64,000 bases of DNA from Deltaproteobacteria bacterium (GCA_012517315.1 JAAYVE010000059.1:124001-188000), one strand, 5' to 3'; positions 1 to 9,633 are shown, counted from the first letter of the stretch. Notes: a model not told the origin generated them from the letters alone. Numbers and translations: made by a program.

Positions 1-464
1 AAAAGCGCCGGATCATCCTTGCCAGTGCAAGACACGGAATCCTGGAGGAACTCCGGAACCGGATGGCCGTAGCCGGGAGCCGCCCTTTCGTGACCAATCT
101 GTCACCCGATGAGCAGCTCAGCTTCGGCCGCTTGTTCTCCAACACCCTGGCTGGCCACGCCTTTCGATTGATGGGACTCTTCTGTTTCAGGATGCGAAGG
201 CCTCCCGCCACCCCCTACGCACTGGAAACGTACTATCGGTTGCCCACCGCCGAAATGGTTCGAAGAGTCCACGAGGAGGGCGGAGCCCTCTATGTTTTTC
301 TCACGGGCCTGATGGGCTTTCCATCCGTGGACGACCAGCCGGAAGATCGGCTGGCGGCGGTTCTGGGCGAACTGGTCCACATGGGGGTGGACGGCATCAT
401 GACGGATTTCCCGCGGAAGGTCATGAGAATCCTGCAGGAAGGCAATGTCCCGGGTGTGTTGTGA
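1..464 (+). CDS. Glycerophosphodiester phosphodiesterase, C-terminal part (gene cut by window edge)
   Basis: The reading frame is open from the first bases of the window (frame starting at base 3) to TGA at 462-464, so only the C-terminal ~153 residues are visible. The end carries the late GDPD barrel signature GVDGIMTDFP (family form: GxDGIxTDxP), preceded by a segment reading IILASARHGILEELRN that fits the preceding barrel strand and helix. Family members hydrolyse glycerophosphodiesters to glycerol-3-phosphate and an alcohol using acid/His residues near the N terminus, which lie outside this window. Function is inferred from the C-terminal motif only. Confidence 0.75.
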   Translation, partial: KRRIILASARHGILEELRNRMAVAGSRPFVTNLSPDEQLSFGRLFSNTLAGHAFRLMGLFCFRMRRPPATPYALETYYRLPTAEMVRRVHEEGGALYVFLTGLMGFPSVDDQPEDRLAAVLGELVHMGVDGIMTDFPRKVMRILQEGNVPGVL

Positions 465-543
465 TGTAGAGGCATTCGGGCCTGTGTGTCCTCGAAAACG
501 GAGCGTCGCGGACGAGCGGGAGAAGGAAACAGGAGCTGAGGTC

Positions 544-918
544 ATGGGGAGGGAACCGAATCCATTGTTGGCGGAATTCCTGGATGCAAGCATCCCCTTG
601 CCGGAAGTGGACTGGGAGACTGTGCCTCCGGGTGTGAACCCCAGGGAGGTGTGGGAGGGTTACGACGAATGTGTGGAAGGCTGGGTCCCCCTCTGGTATC
701 CTGCCTTTGACAGTGTTACCGGGAGAACTTACGGGGAATATGAAAGGGCGCACCTGTTCAATGGGGAACTGGAACGAATTCTCTCGGCGATGAACCGCTG
801 GCCCCTGTGGGGAAGTCCCAGGCAGAAGAAGCACACCGTCGCGTTCGCCCTGCTGCAGCTCTATTGCGAGGTGTGCTGCCTTTGCCCACGGATGGAGAGT
901 TTTCCATGGAGGGACTGA
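544..918 (+). CDS. Hypothetical protein, 124 aa
   Basis: I do not recognise this family. The frame is open upstream to 445, but ATG at 544 is preceded by an AGGAGCTGAG ribosome binding site, so I start there. The protein is acidic at its start, rich in Trp and Tyr in the middle (WVPLWYP), and has Cys residues near the end (CEVCCLCP) that could be redox active or bind metal. It lies between the GDPD gene and the Smr gene, 1 nt before the latter, so it is probably co-transcribed with it. Confidence 0.6.
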   Translation: MGREPNPLLAEFLDASIPLPEVDWETVPPGVNPREVWEGYDECVEGWVPLWYPAFDSVTGRTYGEYERAHLFNGELERILSAMNRWPLWGSPRQKKHTVAFALLQLYCEVCCLCPRMESFPWRD

Positions 919-919
919 C

Positions 920-1246
920 TTGACGAAGAAACCCGAAGAGAGTGGCGGCGCATACGAAATCCCCGTTGAGGATTCCCTGGATCTGCACACCTTCCAGCCG
1001 CGGGAGATCCGGGATCTCCTGGACGACTACCTGGAGGTCGCCTGCCAGCGGGGATTCCGCGAGGTCCGGATCATTCATGGAAAAGGAACGGGGACGCTGA
1101 GGCAAAGAGTCCATGCCATCCTTGCCAGGCATCCCCTAGTCGTCTCGTTCCAACAGGCTGATTCAACGGGTGGCGGCTGGGGAGCCACCATCGTTTTCCT
1201 GAAAGAGAATGCCGCCTTTCGCGCCCTCACCGGGAAACCGACGTGA
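920..1246 (+). CDS. Smr domain protein, 108 aa
   Basis: A stand-alone Smr (small MutS-related) domain. The hallmark HGKGTG motif is visible around residues 54-59, and LDLHTFQPREI near residue 20 matches the LDLHG-type N-terminal motif. Smr domains are nucleases or nucleic-acid binders, found alone or at the end of MutS2. The start is TTG, 1 nt after the preceding stop, so translation is probably coupled. The last 20 bp overlap the end of the convergent gene at 1227-1976. Whether it nicks DNA or cleaves RNA cannot be told from sequence. Confidence 0.8.
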   Translation: MTKKPEESGGAYEIPVEDSLDLHTFQPREIRDLLDDYLEVACQRGFREVRIIHGKGTGTLRQRVHAILARHPLVVSFQQADSTGGGWGATIVFLKENAAFRALTGKPT

Positions 1247-1976
1247 TTTCATAACGCTTGATGCTCGGGTCCGGACTCACCGTTCCCGTGACTGCGTACA
1301 GGTTGCCACGTATTTCCATCTTGCGCAGGTCCTTGGGGTCCACGTCCAGCATTTGCACCTGGCAGGGCTTCCGCAGGAGTACCGATCCCTCCCCGTCGTA
1401 GAGGGTCAACTGGAAACTCTGATTGTGCAAGTCGGATCGACTGCTGAGGACTTTGCGCAGCAGGAGCATCACTCCCCCCGATTCCGTCTTGATCAGTTCG
1501 GCGTAGTCTCCCTCCACCTTATAGTTGGGCCCAAAGATCTGCTCTTCCGGCCGCGTCGCCGTCATTTGACGGACGCCGGCCAACTTGAGCAGCCGGCGGC
1601 TTTCCTCGTCACTGACCTTTTGGTATGCGTTTCCTGGAGAAGTCTTGGAGGAAACGATGGCTTCCAGCATCCTTTGTTGATCCTGGGTGACCTTGTCTTT
1701 TGGCGCCTCCAAAAGAACTTCCGGATCGAATTCTTTGGCCGCCAGCACTTCCTGGACCGAACTCACCTGCCCCTTGGGAACCCCGGCTACTCCTCCGGGG
1801 ATTTCAAACTTGATCTGCCCGGCTTCTTCCCAATAATAAGGCACTTCCACCGAACTGCCGTCGTTCATGTTGATCCGCAAGAAACCGCTCCAGGCAGGGG
1901 CGATGGCAAACAGCAGGAAAACCGCCACCACCGCACTCTTCAGAAAAAGCGTCCGTCCCGTTTTTGCGTGCTTCAT
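1227..1976 (-). CDS. Exported hypothetical protein, ~249 aa
   Basis: The N terminus (MKHAKTGRTLF then a hydrophobic stretch ending APAWS) is a classical Sec signal peptide, so the mature protein should be periplasmic. An in-frame ATG exists 9 bp upstream (1985), but AAGG sits directly against it and is well placed for the ATG at 1976. The segment after the signal (DGSSVEVPYYWEEAGQIKFEIPG) looks like a small beta domain, and a helical stretch follows. No enzyme motif is seen. It overlaps the Smr gene tail to tail by 20 bp. Confidence 0.6.
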   Translation of the reverse strand: MKHAKTGRTLFLKSAVVAVFLLFAIAPAWSGFLRINMNDGSSVEVPYYWEEAGQIKFEIPGGVAGVPKGQVSSVQEVLAAKEFDPEVLLEAPKDKVTQDQQRMLEAIVSSKTSPGNAYQKVSDEESRRLLKLAGVRQMTATRPEEQIFGPNYKVEGDYAELIKTESGGVMLLLRKVLSSRSDLHNQSFQLTLYDGEGSVLLRKPCQVQMLDVDPKDLRKMEIRGNLYAVTGTVSPDPSIKRYEITSVSR

Positions 1977-1992
1977 GTTCCCCATCCTTTTT

Positions 1993-2024
1993 TTGACTTT
2001 AACCCGTCAGACGGTTTTAGTATA
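1993..2024. promoter_or_regulatory. Candidate divergent promoter region
   Basis: On the plus strand TTGACT (1993-1998) is followed by TTTAGT at 2016-2021 (17-bp spacer) or TAGTAT at 2018-2023 (19 bp), upstream of the kinase gene at 2081. On the minus strand TATACT (2024-2019) is a good -10 for the exported protein, though its -35 is weak. Placement between divergent genes supports promoter activity. Confidence 0.4.
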
Positions 2025-2080
2025 GAGGATTGAATTCTGACAATCCAGACATCCCTAGATCCCATCCAGGAGTGGAATAA

Positions 2081-3025
2081 ATGCGCATCTACATATCGGG
2101 TTCACTGGCCTACGACCGCATTATGGACTTTCCCGGGCATTTTGCGGACCATATTCTTCCCGACAAAATACATGTTCTCAACGTTTGCTTCAACATAAAC
2201 GGTCTGGTGGAAAAATTCGGCGGAACGGCGGGGAACATTGCCTACACCCTGTCCCTGCTCGGCGAGAGGCCCTACATCGTAGCTACCGCCGGAGACGATT
2301 TCGATCATTATGAAAGCTGGCTCACTCAAAACCAGCTCCCCCTCCGTTGGATCAAGCGTATTTCCGGGGTGCTCACCGCTGGAGCTTACATCACAACGGA
2401 CCTGGATGACAATCAGATTACGGCGTTCAATCCCGGTGCCATGGCTCACGAGGCCGAACTGCCGCCACTGGACAGAAGCAAGAACGATGCCGTTGTCTTC
2501 ATCGGACCCGGGAACAAGAGTGACATGATGCGATTCGCTGCCAGGGCGCGACAGGCAAAGGTTCCGTTTTTTTTCGATCCGGGCCAAAGTCTCAACATCT
2601 GGACGGGTGAAGAACTGAGAGAAGCGGTCTCGGGGGCCACCTGTTTCATTTCCAATGATTACGAACTCTCCCTTTTCCTGCAGATGACCCGTTGGAACCT
2701 CCAGACATTGCACGAGCATGTGGAGGTGGTGGTCACCACGAGGGGTCCGGAGGGGAGTGTGGTGGACTTTGGAAGGGAGCGGATCCTGGTGCCCGCGGTA
2801 CCCGTGGCGACAGTGGTGGATCCCACGGGAGCCGGCGACGCCTTCAGAGCAGGGCTGCTCATGGGCTGGAAAATGGGCATGGCCTGGGAGGTGTCCTGCC
2901 AGATGGGAGCTGTTACGGCCGTTTACGCCGTCGAGCATTACGGCACCCAGGAACACTATTTGGCGTGGGACGGATTCTGCAGGCACTATGAAAAGCATTT
3001 CGGACCCCTCGCCTGCCTGTCGTGA
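2081..3025 (+). CDS. PfkB-family sugar/nucleoside kinase, probably adenosine kinase
   Basis: A 314-residue ribokinase/PfkB enzyme. Near the N terminus GGTAGNIAYTLSLLG is the glycine-rich substrate-binding motif, and near the C terminus DPTGAGDAFRAG holds the catalytic Asp and anion hole. The compact length and the FNPGAMAHEAELPP segment resemble bacterial adenosine kinases, which make AMP from adenosine. That fits with adenosylhomocysteinase (38334-39590), which releases adenosine, but ribokinase-like specificity for another nucleoside or sugar cannot be excluded. Confidence 0.8.
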   Translation: MRIYISGSLAYDRIMDFPGHFADHILPDKIHVLNVCFNINGLVEKFGGTAGNIAYTLSLLGERPYIVATAGDDFDHYESWLTQNQLPLRWIKRISGVLTAGAYITTDLDDNQITAFNPGAMAHEAELPPLDRSKNDAVVFIGPGNKSDMMRFAARARQAKVPFFFDPGQSLNIWTGEELREAVSGATCFISNDYELSLFLQMTRWNLQTLHEHVEVVVTTRGPEGSVVDFGRERILVPAVPVATVVDPTGAGDAFRAGLLMGWKMGMAWEVSCQMGAVTAVYAVEHYGTQEHYLAWDGFCRHYEKHFGPLACLS

Positions 3026-3174
3026 AGCGGCCCGTGCAGGGCGAGCCTACCGTGCGGGCAAACGGAACGCGACGGGGAGAGATTTCAGGGCGAGTGCCTG
3101 ACGAAGTTGAAGAGACAAAATGTAAATGTCAACAAAGCAACGGTCTTCCCAGCGTCACCCCACCCCCCGTCCAC

Positions 3175-5184
3175 TCATCCCTGCATGCGCAATGCCTGTT
3201 CCCGAAGGCGCTTGATCTGGTCCCGCAGTCCCGCCGCTTTCTCGAATTCCAGTTGAGCGGCGGCTTCTTTCATGGCTCTCTCCAGGATGCTGATCTGTTC
3301 GTCGGGAGAGACTCCCGGGCCGAAGGATTCAAAGGACTGCAAAGGCTCTGCGATGAACTCCCAGGCTGGAGGAGGTTCCCTTTCCCGGTACTCCGCCAGG
3401 ATGTCCGTCACTTCCTTGTGAACGGTCTGCGGCGTCACATGGAAATCCGCGTTGTATTTCAGTTGGATTTCCCGGCGCCGGCTGGTTTCATCGATGGCCC
3501 TGCGCATGGAATCGGTGATCCTGTTGGCGTAAAGGATCACAAGGCCGTCGACATTGCGGGCGGCCCTTCCCGCCGTCTGGATGAGGGACCTTTCCGATCT
3601 GAGAAATCCTTCGTTGTCCGCGTCGAGAACCGCCACGAGGGACACTTCGGGGATGTCCAGGCCTTCCCTGAGCAGGTTGATGCCCACGAGAACGTCATAT
3701 TCCCCGAGACGCAGGTCCCGCACCAGTTCGATGCGCTCGATGGTGTTGATGTCCGAGTGCATGTATCGGACGCGAATGCCCAGGTCTGCCAGATATTCCG
3801 TGAGGTCTTCCGCCATGCGCTTGGTCAAGGTGGTGACAAGTACGCGGCCTCCCGAGGAGACCTTCCGGCGGATTTCCTCTAGAAGGTTGTCTACCTGGAA
3901 ATCTGCCGGTCGGACTTCGATGCGGGGATCCACCAACCCCGTCGGCCGAATGATCTGTTCCACAATGTGCCCCTGGGTGCGAGAGAGTTCATAGGGTCCG
4001 GGGGTGGCGGAAACATAAACCACCTGGTTCACCTTGGCTTCGAATTCTTCAAAGCACAAGGGGCGGTTGTCCAGTGCCGAAGGAAGCCGGAAGCCGTACC
4101 TGACGAGGGTTTCCTTCCTGGACCGGTCGCCCCGGTACATCCCCTGGAGTTGGGGAATGGTGATGTGGCTCTCATCAATGAAAAGCAACCAGTCCCGAGG
4201 GAAGTAGGCGATGAGGGTGGCGGGAGGTTCCCCGCTCTTTCGACCATCCAAGTGCCTGGAATAATTTTCGATTCCATTGCAGTACCCCAGTTCCAGAAGC
4301 ATTTCCACGTCAAACCGGGTTCTCTCCTCCAGGCGCTGCGCCTCAAGGAGCTTCCCCTCCCGGCGGAAAGACTCCAGGCACTGGGACAGCTCTCTCTGAA
4401 TATCCCGGATGGCCCGTTCCAAGTTGTCCCTCGTGGTCACGTAATGCGTGCCGGGATAGATGTCCACTCTCTCCAGCAGACGGTGAGTCCTGCCGGTGAT
4501 GGGGTCTATCTCACGGATGGAGTCGATTTCATCCCCGAAGAACTCGACTCGCAAGGCTCGGTCCTCCTCGTATGAAGGAAAAACCTCCAGAACATCGCCA
4601 CGCACCCTGAACGTGCCCCGGTGGAAATCCGTGTCGTTGCGTTCATACTGGATCTCCACCAGCTTTCGAAGAACTTCCTCCCTGGCGATTTCAGCCCCCG
4701 TTTCCAGTTGAAGAAGCATCTTTCGGTATTCCTCAGGAGAGCCCAGGCCGTAAATGCAGGAGACACTCGCCACAATGATCACGTCCCTTCGATCCAGGAG
4801 AGACCGGGTGGCGGAGTGGCGCATCTTGTCGATGGTTTCGTTGATGGAGGAATCCTTGGCGATGTAGGTGTCCGTCTGAGGAACATACGCTTCGGGCTGG
4901 TAGTAGTCATAATAGGACACGAAATACTCCACCGCGTTGTGCGGAAAAAACACCTTGAATTCTCCGTAGAGTTGAGCTGCAAGGGTCTTGTTGGGAGCGA
5001 TGACGAGGGTGGGTTTTTCCACCCGGGCGATGACGTGGGCCATGCTGTATGTCTTGCCCGAGCCTGTGACGCCAAGAAGTGTCTGTTCTTTGACACCTGA
5101 TGCAATGTTTTTGGCGAGGGTTTCGATAGCCTGTGGCTGGTCCCCCGTGGGTTCGAAGCCGCTGGATAATGAAAAAACACCCAT
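3175..5184 (-). CDS. uvrB: Excinuclease ABC subunit B
   Basis: UvrB, the damage-verifying helicase-like subunit of nucleotide excision repair. It shows Walker A GVTGSGKT, the beta-hairpin region ([17 protein letters not shown]), motif II DESHIT, helicase motif [11 protein letters not shown], and a C-terminal UVR domain ([17 protein letters not shown]) that contacts UvrC. The frame extends upstream to 5361, but [17 protein letters not shown] at 5184 matches the normal UvrB N terminus and gives 669 residues, the usual size. It is divergent from the regulator at 5477. I saw no E. coli-type (CTGT-N8-ACAG) or GAAC-N4-GTTC LexA box upstream. Confidence 0.97.
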   Translation of the reverse strand: MGVFSLSSGFEPTGDQPQAIETLAKNIASGVKEQTLLGVTGSGKTYSMAHVIARVEKPTLVIAPNKTLAAQLYGEFKVFFPHNAVEYFVSYYDYYQPEAYVPQTDTYIAKDSSINETIDKMRHSATRSLLDRRDVIIVASVSCIYGLGSPEEYRKMLLQLETGAEIAREEVLRKLVEIQYERNDTDFHRGTFRVRGDVLEVFPSYEEDRALRVEFFGDEIDSIREIDPITGRTHRLLERVDIYPGTHYVTTRDNLERAIRDIQRELSQCLESFRREGKLLEAQRLEERTRFDVEMLLELGYCNGIENYSRHLDGRKSGEPPATLIAYFPRDWLLFIDESHITIPQLQGMYRGDRSRKETLVRYGFRLPSALDNRPLCFEEFEAKVNQVVYVSATPGPYELSRTQGHIVEQIIRPTGLVDPRIEVRPADFQVDNLLEEIRRKVSSGGRVLVTTLTKRMAEDLTEYLADLGIRVRYMHSDINTIERIELVRDLRLGEYDVLVGINLLREGLDIPEVSLVAVLDADNEGFLRSERSLIQTAGRAARNVDGLVILYANRITDSMRRAIDETSRRREIQLKYNADFHVTPQTVHKEVTDILAEYREREPPPAWEFIAEPLQSFESFGPGVSPDEQISILERAMKEAAAQLEFEKAAGLRDQIKRLREQALRMQG

Positions 5185-5476
5185 TGGATATGGTACCGTC
5201 TTGGAAAAGTTATGCCGCTTGTGTCTGCCGGGTCGCTCAAGAGTGATGCGATTCTCTTTCAGAATATCAAGCCGGTCCGTTTGAGGCAATGCCCCGGGGC
5301 GAGGTGACGGGCGAAAGGCGGCATGAAGGAGAAAGAGGGCTTGCAGGGGATTTAGAGACACTTGGCAAAGCAGGGGATGTCCGGAGAGTCGGGTCTGTGC
5401 TACAAAGAACGCGTGCAGTGCAGGGAACGGGCACCGTTTTGAGGACCCTTGCAGAAAAAGGAGTCAGGCGGGTTCT

Positions 5477-5785
5477 ATGGAGACCATTCGGCGCCGCATG
5501 ATCCGGTTTCTCTCCGAGAGAGAGTGCAGTGTCCGGGAACTCTCGCAGTACCTTGGCATTCGCGAAAAGGATGTGTTCGAGCACCTCCAGCACATCGGCT
5601 GCACCGTTGCGGCCAGGAAATGGAAGCTAAAAGTGGTCCCCGCAAAATGCCTTGAGTGTTCCTTTACCTTTGGAGACAGAAAGCGGTTCACTCGGCCAGG
5701 CCGGTGCCCCCGATGCAAGGGGGAGCACGTGGCGGACCCCCGTTACATCATCTTGGAGCCGGAGAAGGAAATCAAAACCGACTGA
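5477..5785 (+). CDS. HTH plus zinc-ribbon transcriptional regulator (COG3357-like)
   Basis: 102 residues. The N-terminal half (IRRRMIRFLSERECSVRELSQYLGIREKDVFEHLQHI) is a winged-helix/ArsR-like HTH. The C-terminal half has two CxxC pairs (AKCLECSF and GRCPRCKG), a zinc ribbon. This arrangement matches the small predicted regulators of COG3357. It starts at ATG 5477 about 290 bp from the divergent uvrB start and lies 37 bp before the DUF362 gene, so it may regulate that gene or itself. The effector is unknown. Confidence 0.8.
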   Translation: METIRRRMIRFLSERECSVRELSQYLGIREKDVFEHLQHIGCTVAARKWKLKVVPAKCLECSFTFGDRKRFTRPGRCPRCKGEHVADPRYIILEPEKEIKTD

Positions 5786-5822
5786 ACAGGCGCAGGTCGG
5801 ATCATCACTGCCCAGGCGCCGG

Positions 5823-6947
5823 ATGGATCGAACCATGAGCACCGTTTACGCGTCCGTCGCTTCATATGCCTACGATGAACTCAAACCCAAGCTCTTCGAA
5901 ATGATGCGCTCCATGGACATGGGCGCCATCGCCCAAGGGAGCCGCGTGCTGGTCAAGCCCAACCTCCTGGCCCCGGCGTCTCCGGACAAAGCCATGGTGA
6001 CCCATCCCATGGTGTTGCGGGCGGTGGTGGAATATGTCCTGGAGAAGGGGGCCTCCATACAGGTTTCGGACAGCCCTGCCATGGGATCCTTCCAAAGGGT
6101 TTTGAAGGAGAGCGGGATCCGGGCGGCGCTGCGGGATTTGGACGTGGAGTTCCAGGAATTCCGATCCTCGGTGGTGGCGGACGTGGGGGCGCCTTTTCAC
6201 CGCATCGAGCTTGCCAGAGACGCTCTCAGCGCAGAAGTCCTCATCAACCTGCCCAAACTGAAAACTCACAGCCAGATGCTCCTCACCCTGGGTGTCAAAA
6301 ACCTTTTCGGTTGTGTCGTGGGATACAGAAAGCCTCAATGGCACATGAGGGCCGGCGTGGACCGGGAAATGTTCGGATTGCTCCTCTACCGGATATACTC
6401 GGTGGTAAAGCCTGCTTTCACGATCCTGGACGGAATCCTCGCCATGGAAGGGCAGGGACCTGGCCGGAGCGGGAGTCCGAGACACGTTGGCGTGGTTTTG
6501 GGGAGCACGGATGCGGTGGCCCTGGACGTGACCGCCTCCCGGATGGTGGGGGTCGATCCGCTGCGGGTCTTCACGAACCTTGCCGCAGCAAAGGCCGGAG
6601 GGATGCCTCATTCAATCCACGTGGCGGGGAAGCTGCCCACGATTGAAAACTACGCGCTTCCTCGGATCACCCCCCTCGTTTTCGGACCGCGCATCACCCG
6701 AAAGCACATGAGAAAATACCTCATCCAACGCCCTGTGCCGAATGAGAGGCTGTGCACGGGCTGCGGTGAATGCCGGCGTATCTGCCCGGCGGGGGCCATT
6801 CTTCAGGACGGGAAGAAGCTGCTCTTTGACTATGACTGCTGCATCCGCTGCTACTGCTGTATCGAAGTCTGCCCGCACGGGGCGATGAAAGCGGAGGTGC
6901 CCCCTCTGGGCAGGGTATTCAACCGTTTGATCCAGATGACCTCCTGA
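5823..6947 (+). CDS. DUF362 domain protein with C-terminal 2x[4Fe-4S] ferredoxin
   Basis: About 374 residues. The N-terminal ~300 residues are a DUF362 domain (VLVKPNLLAPASPDKAMVTHP, HSQMLLTLGVKNLFG). The last 60 contain two four-Cys clusters, CTGCGECRRICPAGA and CIRCYCCIEVCPHGA, so two [4Fe-4S] centres are expected. Such proteins are common in anaerobes; their exact reaction is unknown and electron transfer is inferred. ATG 5823 and ATG 5835 are both possible starts; 5823 has AGGCG just upstream. It follows the HTH/Zn-ribbon gene closely. Confidence 0.85.
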   Translation: MDRTMSTVYASVASYAYDELKPKLFEMMRSMDMGAIAQGSRVLVKPNLLAPASPDKAMVTHPMVLRAVVEYVLEKGASIQVSDSPAMGSFQRVLKESGIRAALRDLDVEFQEFRSSVVADVGAPFHRIELARDALSAEVLINLPKLKTHSQMLLTLGVKNLFGCVVGYRKPQWHMRAGVDREMFGLLLYRIYSVVKPAFTILDGILAMEGQGPGRSGSPRHVGVVLGSTDAVALDVTASRMVGVDPLRVFTNLAAAKAGGMPHSIHVAGKLPTIENYALPRITPLVFGPRITRKHMRKYLIQRPVPNERLCTGCGECRRICPAGAILQDGKKLLFDYDCCIRCYCCIEVCPHGAMKAEVPPLGRVFNRLIQMTS

Positions 6948-6997
6948 TGGGCGCACCAGGGATTCGTACAAACCAATCAAACAAACAAAGCGAAGAC

Positions 6998-7025
6998 TTG
7001 ACTCTGATGTGATCCTCATTATGAT
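6998..7025 (+). promoter_or_regulatory. Candidate sigma-70 promoter for the cyd operon
   Basis: TTGACT (6998-7003), a 16-bp spacer and TATGAT (7020-7025), located about 190 bp before cydA in the otherwise gene-free stretch 6948-7217. A second perfect TTGACA at 7061-7066 has only a poor -10 (TAGATT, 15-bp spacer). The long leader leaves room for control of the oxidase. Confidence 0.5.
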
Positions 7026-7217
7026 AGTGGAATCCGGGCGTCCTCCATTTTTCGAGCCTGTTGACACTCATGCCTGGATAATAGATTCTTTCTTTGTGTT
7101 TCACATTCCATAGGGCTTGGACAAGTCCTCCATCCTTTCAACAAGATATTCAGAAGCCCAGACCTTGTTGTTGTGTGAACCCTGCTACCAACACCCTGTG
7201 CATGACAAGAGTCGACC

Positions 7218-8615
7218 ATGATTTTCGACAAACTCGATCCAGTCTTGCTCGGCAGAATCCAGTTTGCCTTCACCGTCTCCTTTCACATCCTTTTTCCGGC
7301 CTTCACCATCGGTCTTGCCAGCTGGCTCGCTGTCCTCGAGTGGCGCTGGCTCAAGACAGGCAAGGAGGTCTATGCGGATGTCTACCGCATGTGGGTGAAG
7401 GTTTTCGCCGTCACGTTCGGCATGGGAGTGGTGTCGGGTGTGGTCATGTCCTTCCAGTTCGGCACGAACTGGTCCGTTTTTTCCGACCGGGCTGGCAATG
7501 TGCTGGGGCCGCTCCTTGGTTATGAGGTGCTCACTGCCTTTTTTCTGGAGGCTTCCTTCCTGGGAGTGATGCTCTTTGGTTGGAACCGGGTGAGCCCAAG
7601 GATGCACTTCGCTTCCACCTTCATCGTGGCAGGGGGAACGCTGATTTCGGCCTTTTGGATCTTGTCCGCCAATAGCTGGATGCAGACGCCCGCCGGTTTT
7701 GAGGCGGGCGCTGACGGGTTGCTCTATCCCACCAACTGGTTGGAGATCATCTTCAATCCGTCTTTTCCGTACCGTTTCGTTCACATGGTGGTGGCGGCCT
7801 ACCTCACGACGGCCTTTGTCGTGGCTGGAGTCGGCGGCTTTTACCTGCTTCGCGGCAGGCAGGTGCCCCAAGCCCGGATCATGCTGGGCATGGCCATGAT
7901 CATGGCCATTTTCGTAGCTCCTGTGCAGCTCCTCTTTGGGGATCTGCACGGTCTCAACACCCTTAAGCACCAGCCGGCGAAGGTGGCGGCCATGGAAGGG
8001 TTGTGGGAGACGCAACGCGGGGCTCCCCTCAAGCTCTTCGGACTTCCCGACCAGGCGGGGGAAACCACCCTTCATGCCATTGAAATCCCCAAACTTTCCA
8101 GTCTCATCCTCACCCATGAACTGAACGGTGAAGTACGGGGGCTGAAGGAGTGGCCCAGGGAGGAGCGGCCTCCCGTCGCGTGGGTCTTCTGGACGTTCCG
8201 GTTGATGGTGGGAATCGGGATGCTCATGATCCTGACGGGTGTTCTCGGCCTCTTCCTGCATCTCAGGAAACGCCTGTTCGAAACCCGCTGGTTCCACGCC
8301 TGGTGTGTTGCCATGACCCCTGCGGGGTTTCTGGCCGTGCTGGCGGGATGGTTCGTTACCGAAGTGGGGCGGCAGCCATATATCATCTATGGGGTCATGA
8401 CCACCGCTGAATCCGTATCGCCGGTGCCTGGGACCCCCGTGGCCATTTCCCTGGTCACTTTCGTTTTGGTCTATGGTCTCATGTTCGGAGCAGGGTTTTA
8501 TTATATCCTGAAGCTGATCCGCAAGGGGCCGGAGGTGGAAGAAGAGGCTTACGGGTCCCACGGGGTGAAGAAACCGCCCATCCTGGCGGAATGGGCCGAA
8601 GAAGAGGGCAACTAG
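7218..8615 (+). CDS. cydA: Cytochrome bd-type quinol oxidase subunit I, short Q-loop (CIO-like)
   Basis: 465 residues, polytopic. Heme ligands are visible: His23 (RIQFAFTVSFH), His189 (YRFVHM) and probably Met330 (RLMVGIGM). The acidic pair of the proton/heme-d side is at Glu103 and Glu111 (GYEVLTAFFLEASF). The quinol loop motif GDLHGLN...HQPAK is at 241-255. The length and short loop place it with cyanide-insensitive oxidase type CydA rather than the 522-residue E. coli type. The usual GRQPW motif reads GRQPY (384-388). It reduces oxygen to water with quinol. cydB follows after 1 nt. Confidence 0.96.
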   Translation: MIFDKLDPVLLGRIQFAFTVSFHILFPAFTIGLASWLAVLEWRWLKTGKEVYADVYRMWVKVFAVTFGMGVVSGVVMSFQFGTNWSVFSDRAGNVLGPLLGYEVLTAFFLEASFLGVMLFGWNRVSPRMHFASTFIVAGGTLISAFWILSANSWMQTPAGFEAGADGLLYPTNWLEIIFNPSFPYRFVHMVVAAYLTTAFVVAGVGGFYLLRGRQVPQARIMLGMAMIMAIFVAPVQLLFGDLHGLNTLKHQPAKVAAMEGLWETQRGAPLKLFGLPDQAGETTLHAIEIPKLSSLILTHELNGEVRGLKEWPREERPPVAWVFWTFRLMVGIGMLMILTGVLGLFLHLRKRLFETRWFHAWCVAMTPAGFLAVLAGWFVTEVGRQPYIIYGVMTTAESVSPVPGTPVAISLVTFVLVYGLMFGAGFYYILKLIRKGPEVEEEAYGSHGVKKPPILAEWAEEEGN

Positions 8616-8616
8616 C

Positions 8617-9633
8617 ATGTTCAACTTTGCGACTTTTTTGGATCTTCCCCTCATCTGGTACGCACTCATCGGCGTGGCGCTTTTTCTTTACGTTTTGCTC
8701 GACGGCTTCGACCTCGGCGTGGGGATTCTCTTTCCCTTCGCGCCGTCTGACCAGTGCCGGGACCGGATGATGAATTCCATCGCCCCTTTCTGGGACGGCA
8801 ATGAAACGTGGCTCGTCCTGGGGGGAGGGGGGCTGTTCGCCGCATTTCCTCTGGCCTACGCCATCCTCATGCCTGCGTTCTATATTCCTGTGATTCTCAT
8901 GCTGCTGGGATTGATCTTCAGAGGGGTGGCCTTCGAATTCCGCTTCAAGGCGGTGCGGTCCCGCCGGGTCTGGGATTATGCCTTCCACTTCGGATCCATC
9001 GTGGCCACCTTCATGCAGGGCATGCTTCTGGGGGCTTTTGTGCAAGGTGTGAAGGTGGACGGTCGGAGCTTCGCAGGGGGTCCCTTCGACTGGTTGAACG
9101 CTTACAGCGTGATGGTGGGCATGGCCCTGGTCTTTGGTTACGCTCTTCTGGGCGCCACCTGGCTCGTGATGAAAACGGACGGGATCACTCAGGAATGGGC
9201 GAGGCGCTGTGCAGCATACGTGCTGAGTTATGTCGGTCTTTTCCTCGCCATCGTGAGCATCAGCATGCCCATGATGAATCCCGGCGTTCGGGCCCTGTGG
9301 TTCAGCCTCCCCAATCTCTACCTGCTGCTTCCCATTCCCCTTTGCAGTGTGGCTCTTTTGATTCTCATCTGGAGAGACCTGCACAAGGGAAAGGAATACC
9401 GTCCCTTTTTCCTGAGCTTCGGTGTCTTCGTGACGGGTTATCTCGGGCTGGGCATCAGCCTGTGGCCCTGGCTGGTCCCCTTCCAGGTCACCTTCAGGCA
9501 GGCGGCTGCGGCAGGCCCTTCCCAGTCACTCCTCCTGGTGGGGACCCTCGTCATGCTGCCGGTGGTGCTCACATACACCGGGTATTGTTATTACCTCTTC
9601 AGGGGCAAGACCTCCCATGAAGCCGCTTACTAG
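8617..9633 (+). CDS. cydB: Cytochrome bd-type quinol oxidase subunit II
   Basis: 338 residues with the CydB N-terminal signature (YVLLDGFDLGVGILFPF), then FWDGNETWLVLGGGGLFAAFP and FRGVAFEFRFK, and eight or so membrane helices. It pairs with CydA to form the oxidase in the cytoplasmic membrane. It begins 1 nt after the cydA stop with a GAGG site in the cydA tail, so translation is coupled. Its own 3' end is overlapped by the small membrane protein gene at 9617. Confidence 0.95.
   Translation: MFNFATFLDLPLIWYALIGVALFLYVLLDGFDLGVGILFPFAPSDQCRDRMMNSIAPFWDGNETWLVLGGGGLFAAFPLAYAILMPAFYIPVILMLLGLIFRGVAFEFRFKAVRSRRVWDYAFHFGSIVATFMQGMLLGAFVQGVKVDGRSFAGGPFDWLNAYSVMVGMALVFGYALLGATWLVMKTDGITQEWARRCAAYVLSYVGLFLAIVSISMPMMNPGVRALWFSLPNLYLLLPIPLCSVALLILIWRDLHKGKEYRPFFLSFGVFVTGYLGLGISLWPWLVPFQVTFRQAAAAGPSQSLLLVGTLVMLPVVLTYTGYCYYLFRGKTSHEAAY

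Noticed and set aside
3022-3882. 286-codon plus-strand frame opposite the end of uvrB
   Set aside because: Overlaps UvrB UVR and helicase domains in antisense; no independent support.
5185-5476. LexA/SOS box upstream of uvrB
   Set aside because: No CTGT-N8-ACAG or GAAC-N4-GTTC match was found; lineage-specific boxes cannot be excluded.
7185-8669. 494-codon open frame on the minus strand opposite cydA
   Set aside because: It mirrors the codon pattern of cydA, is His/Gly/Pro-rich without any domain, and has no ribosome site. The GC-rich coding bias explains it.
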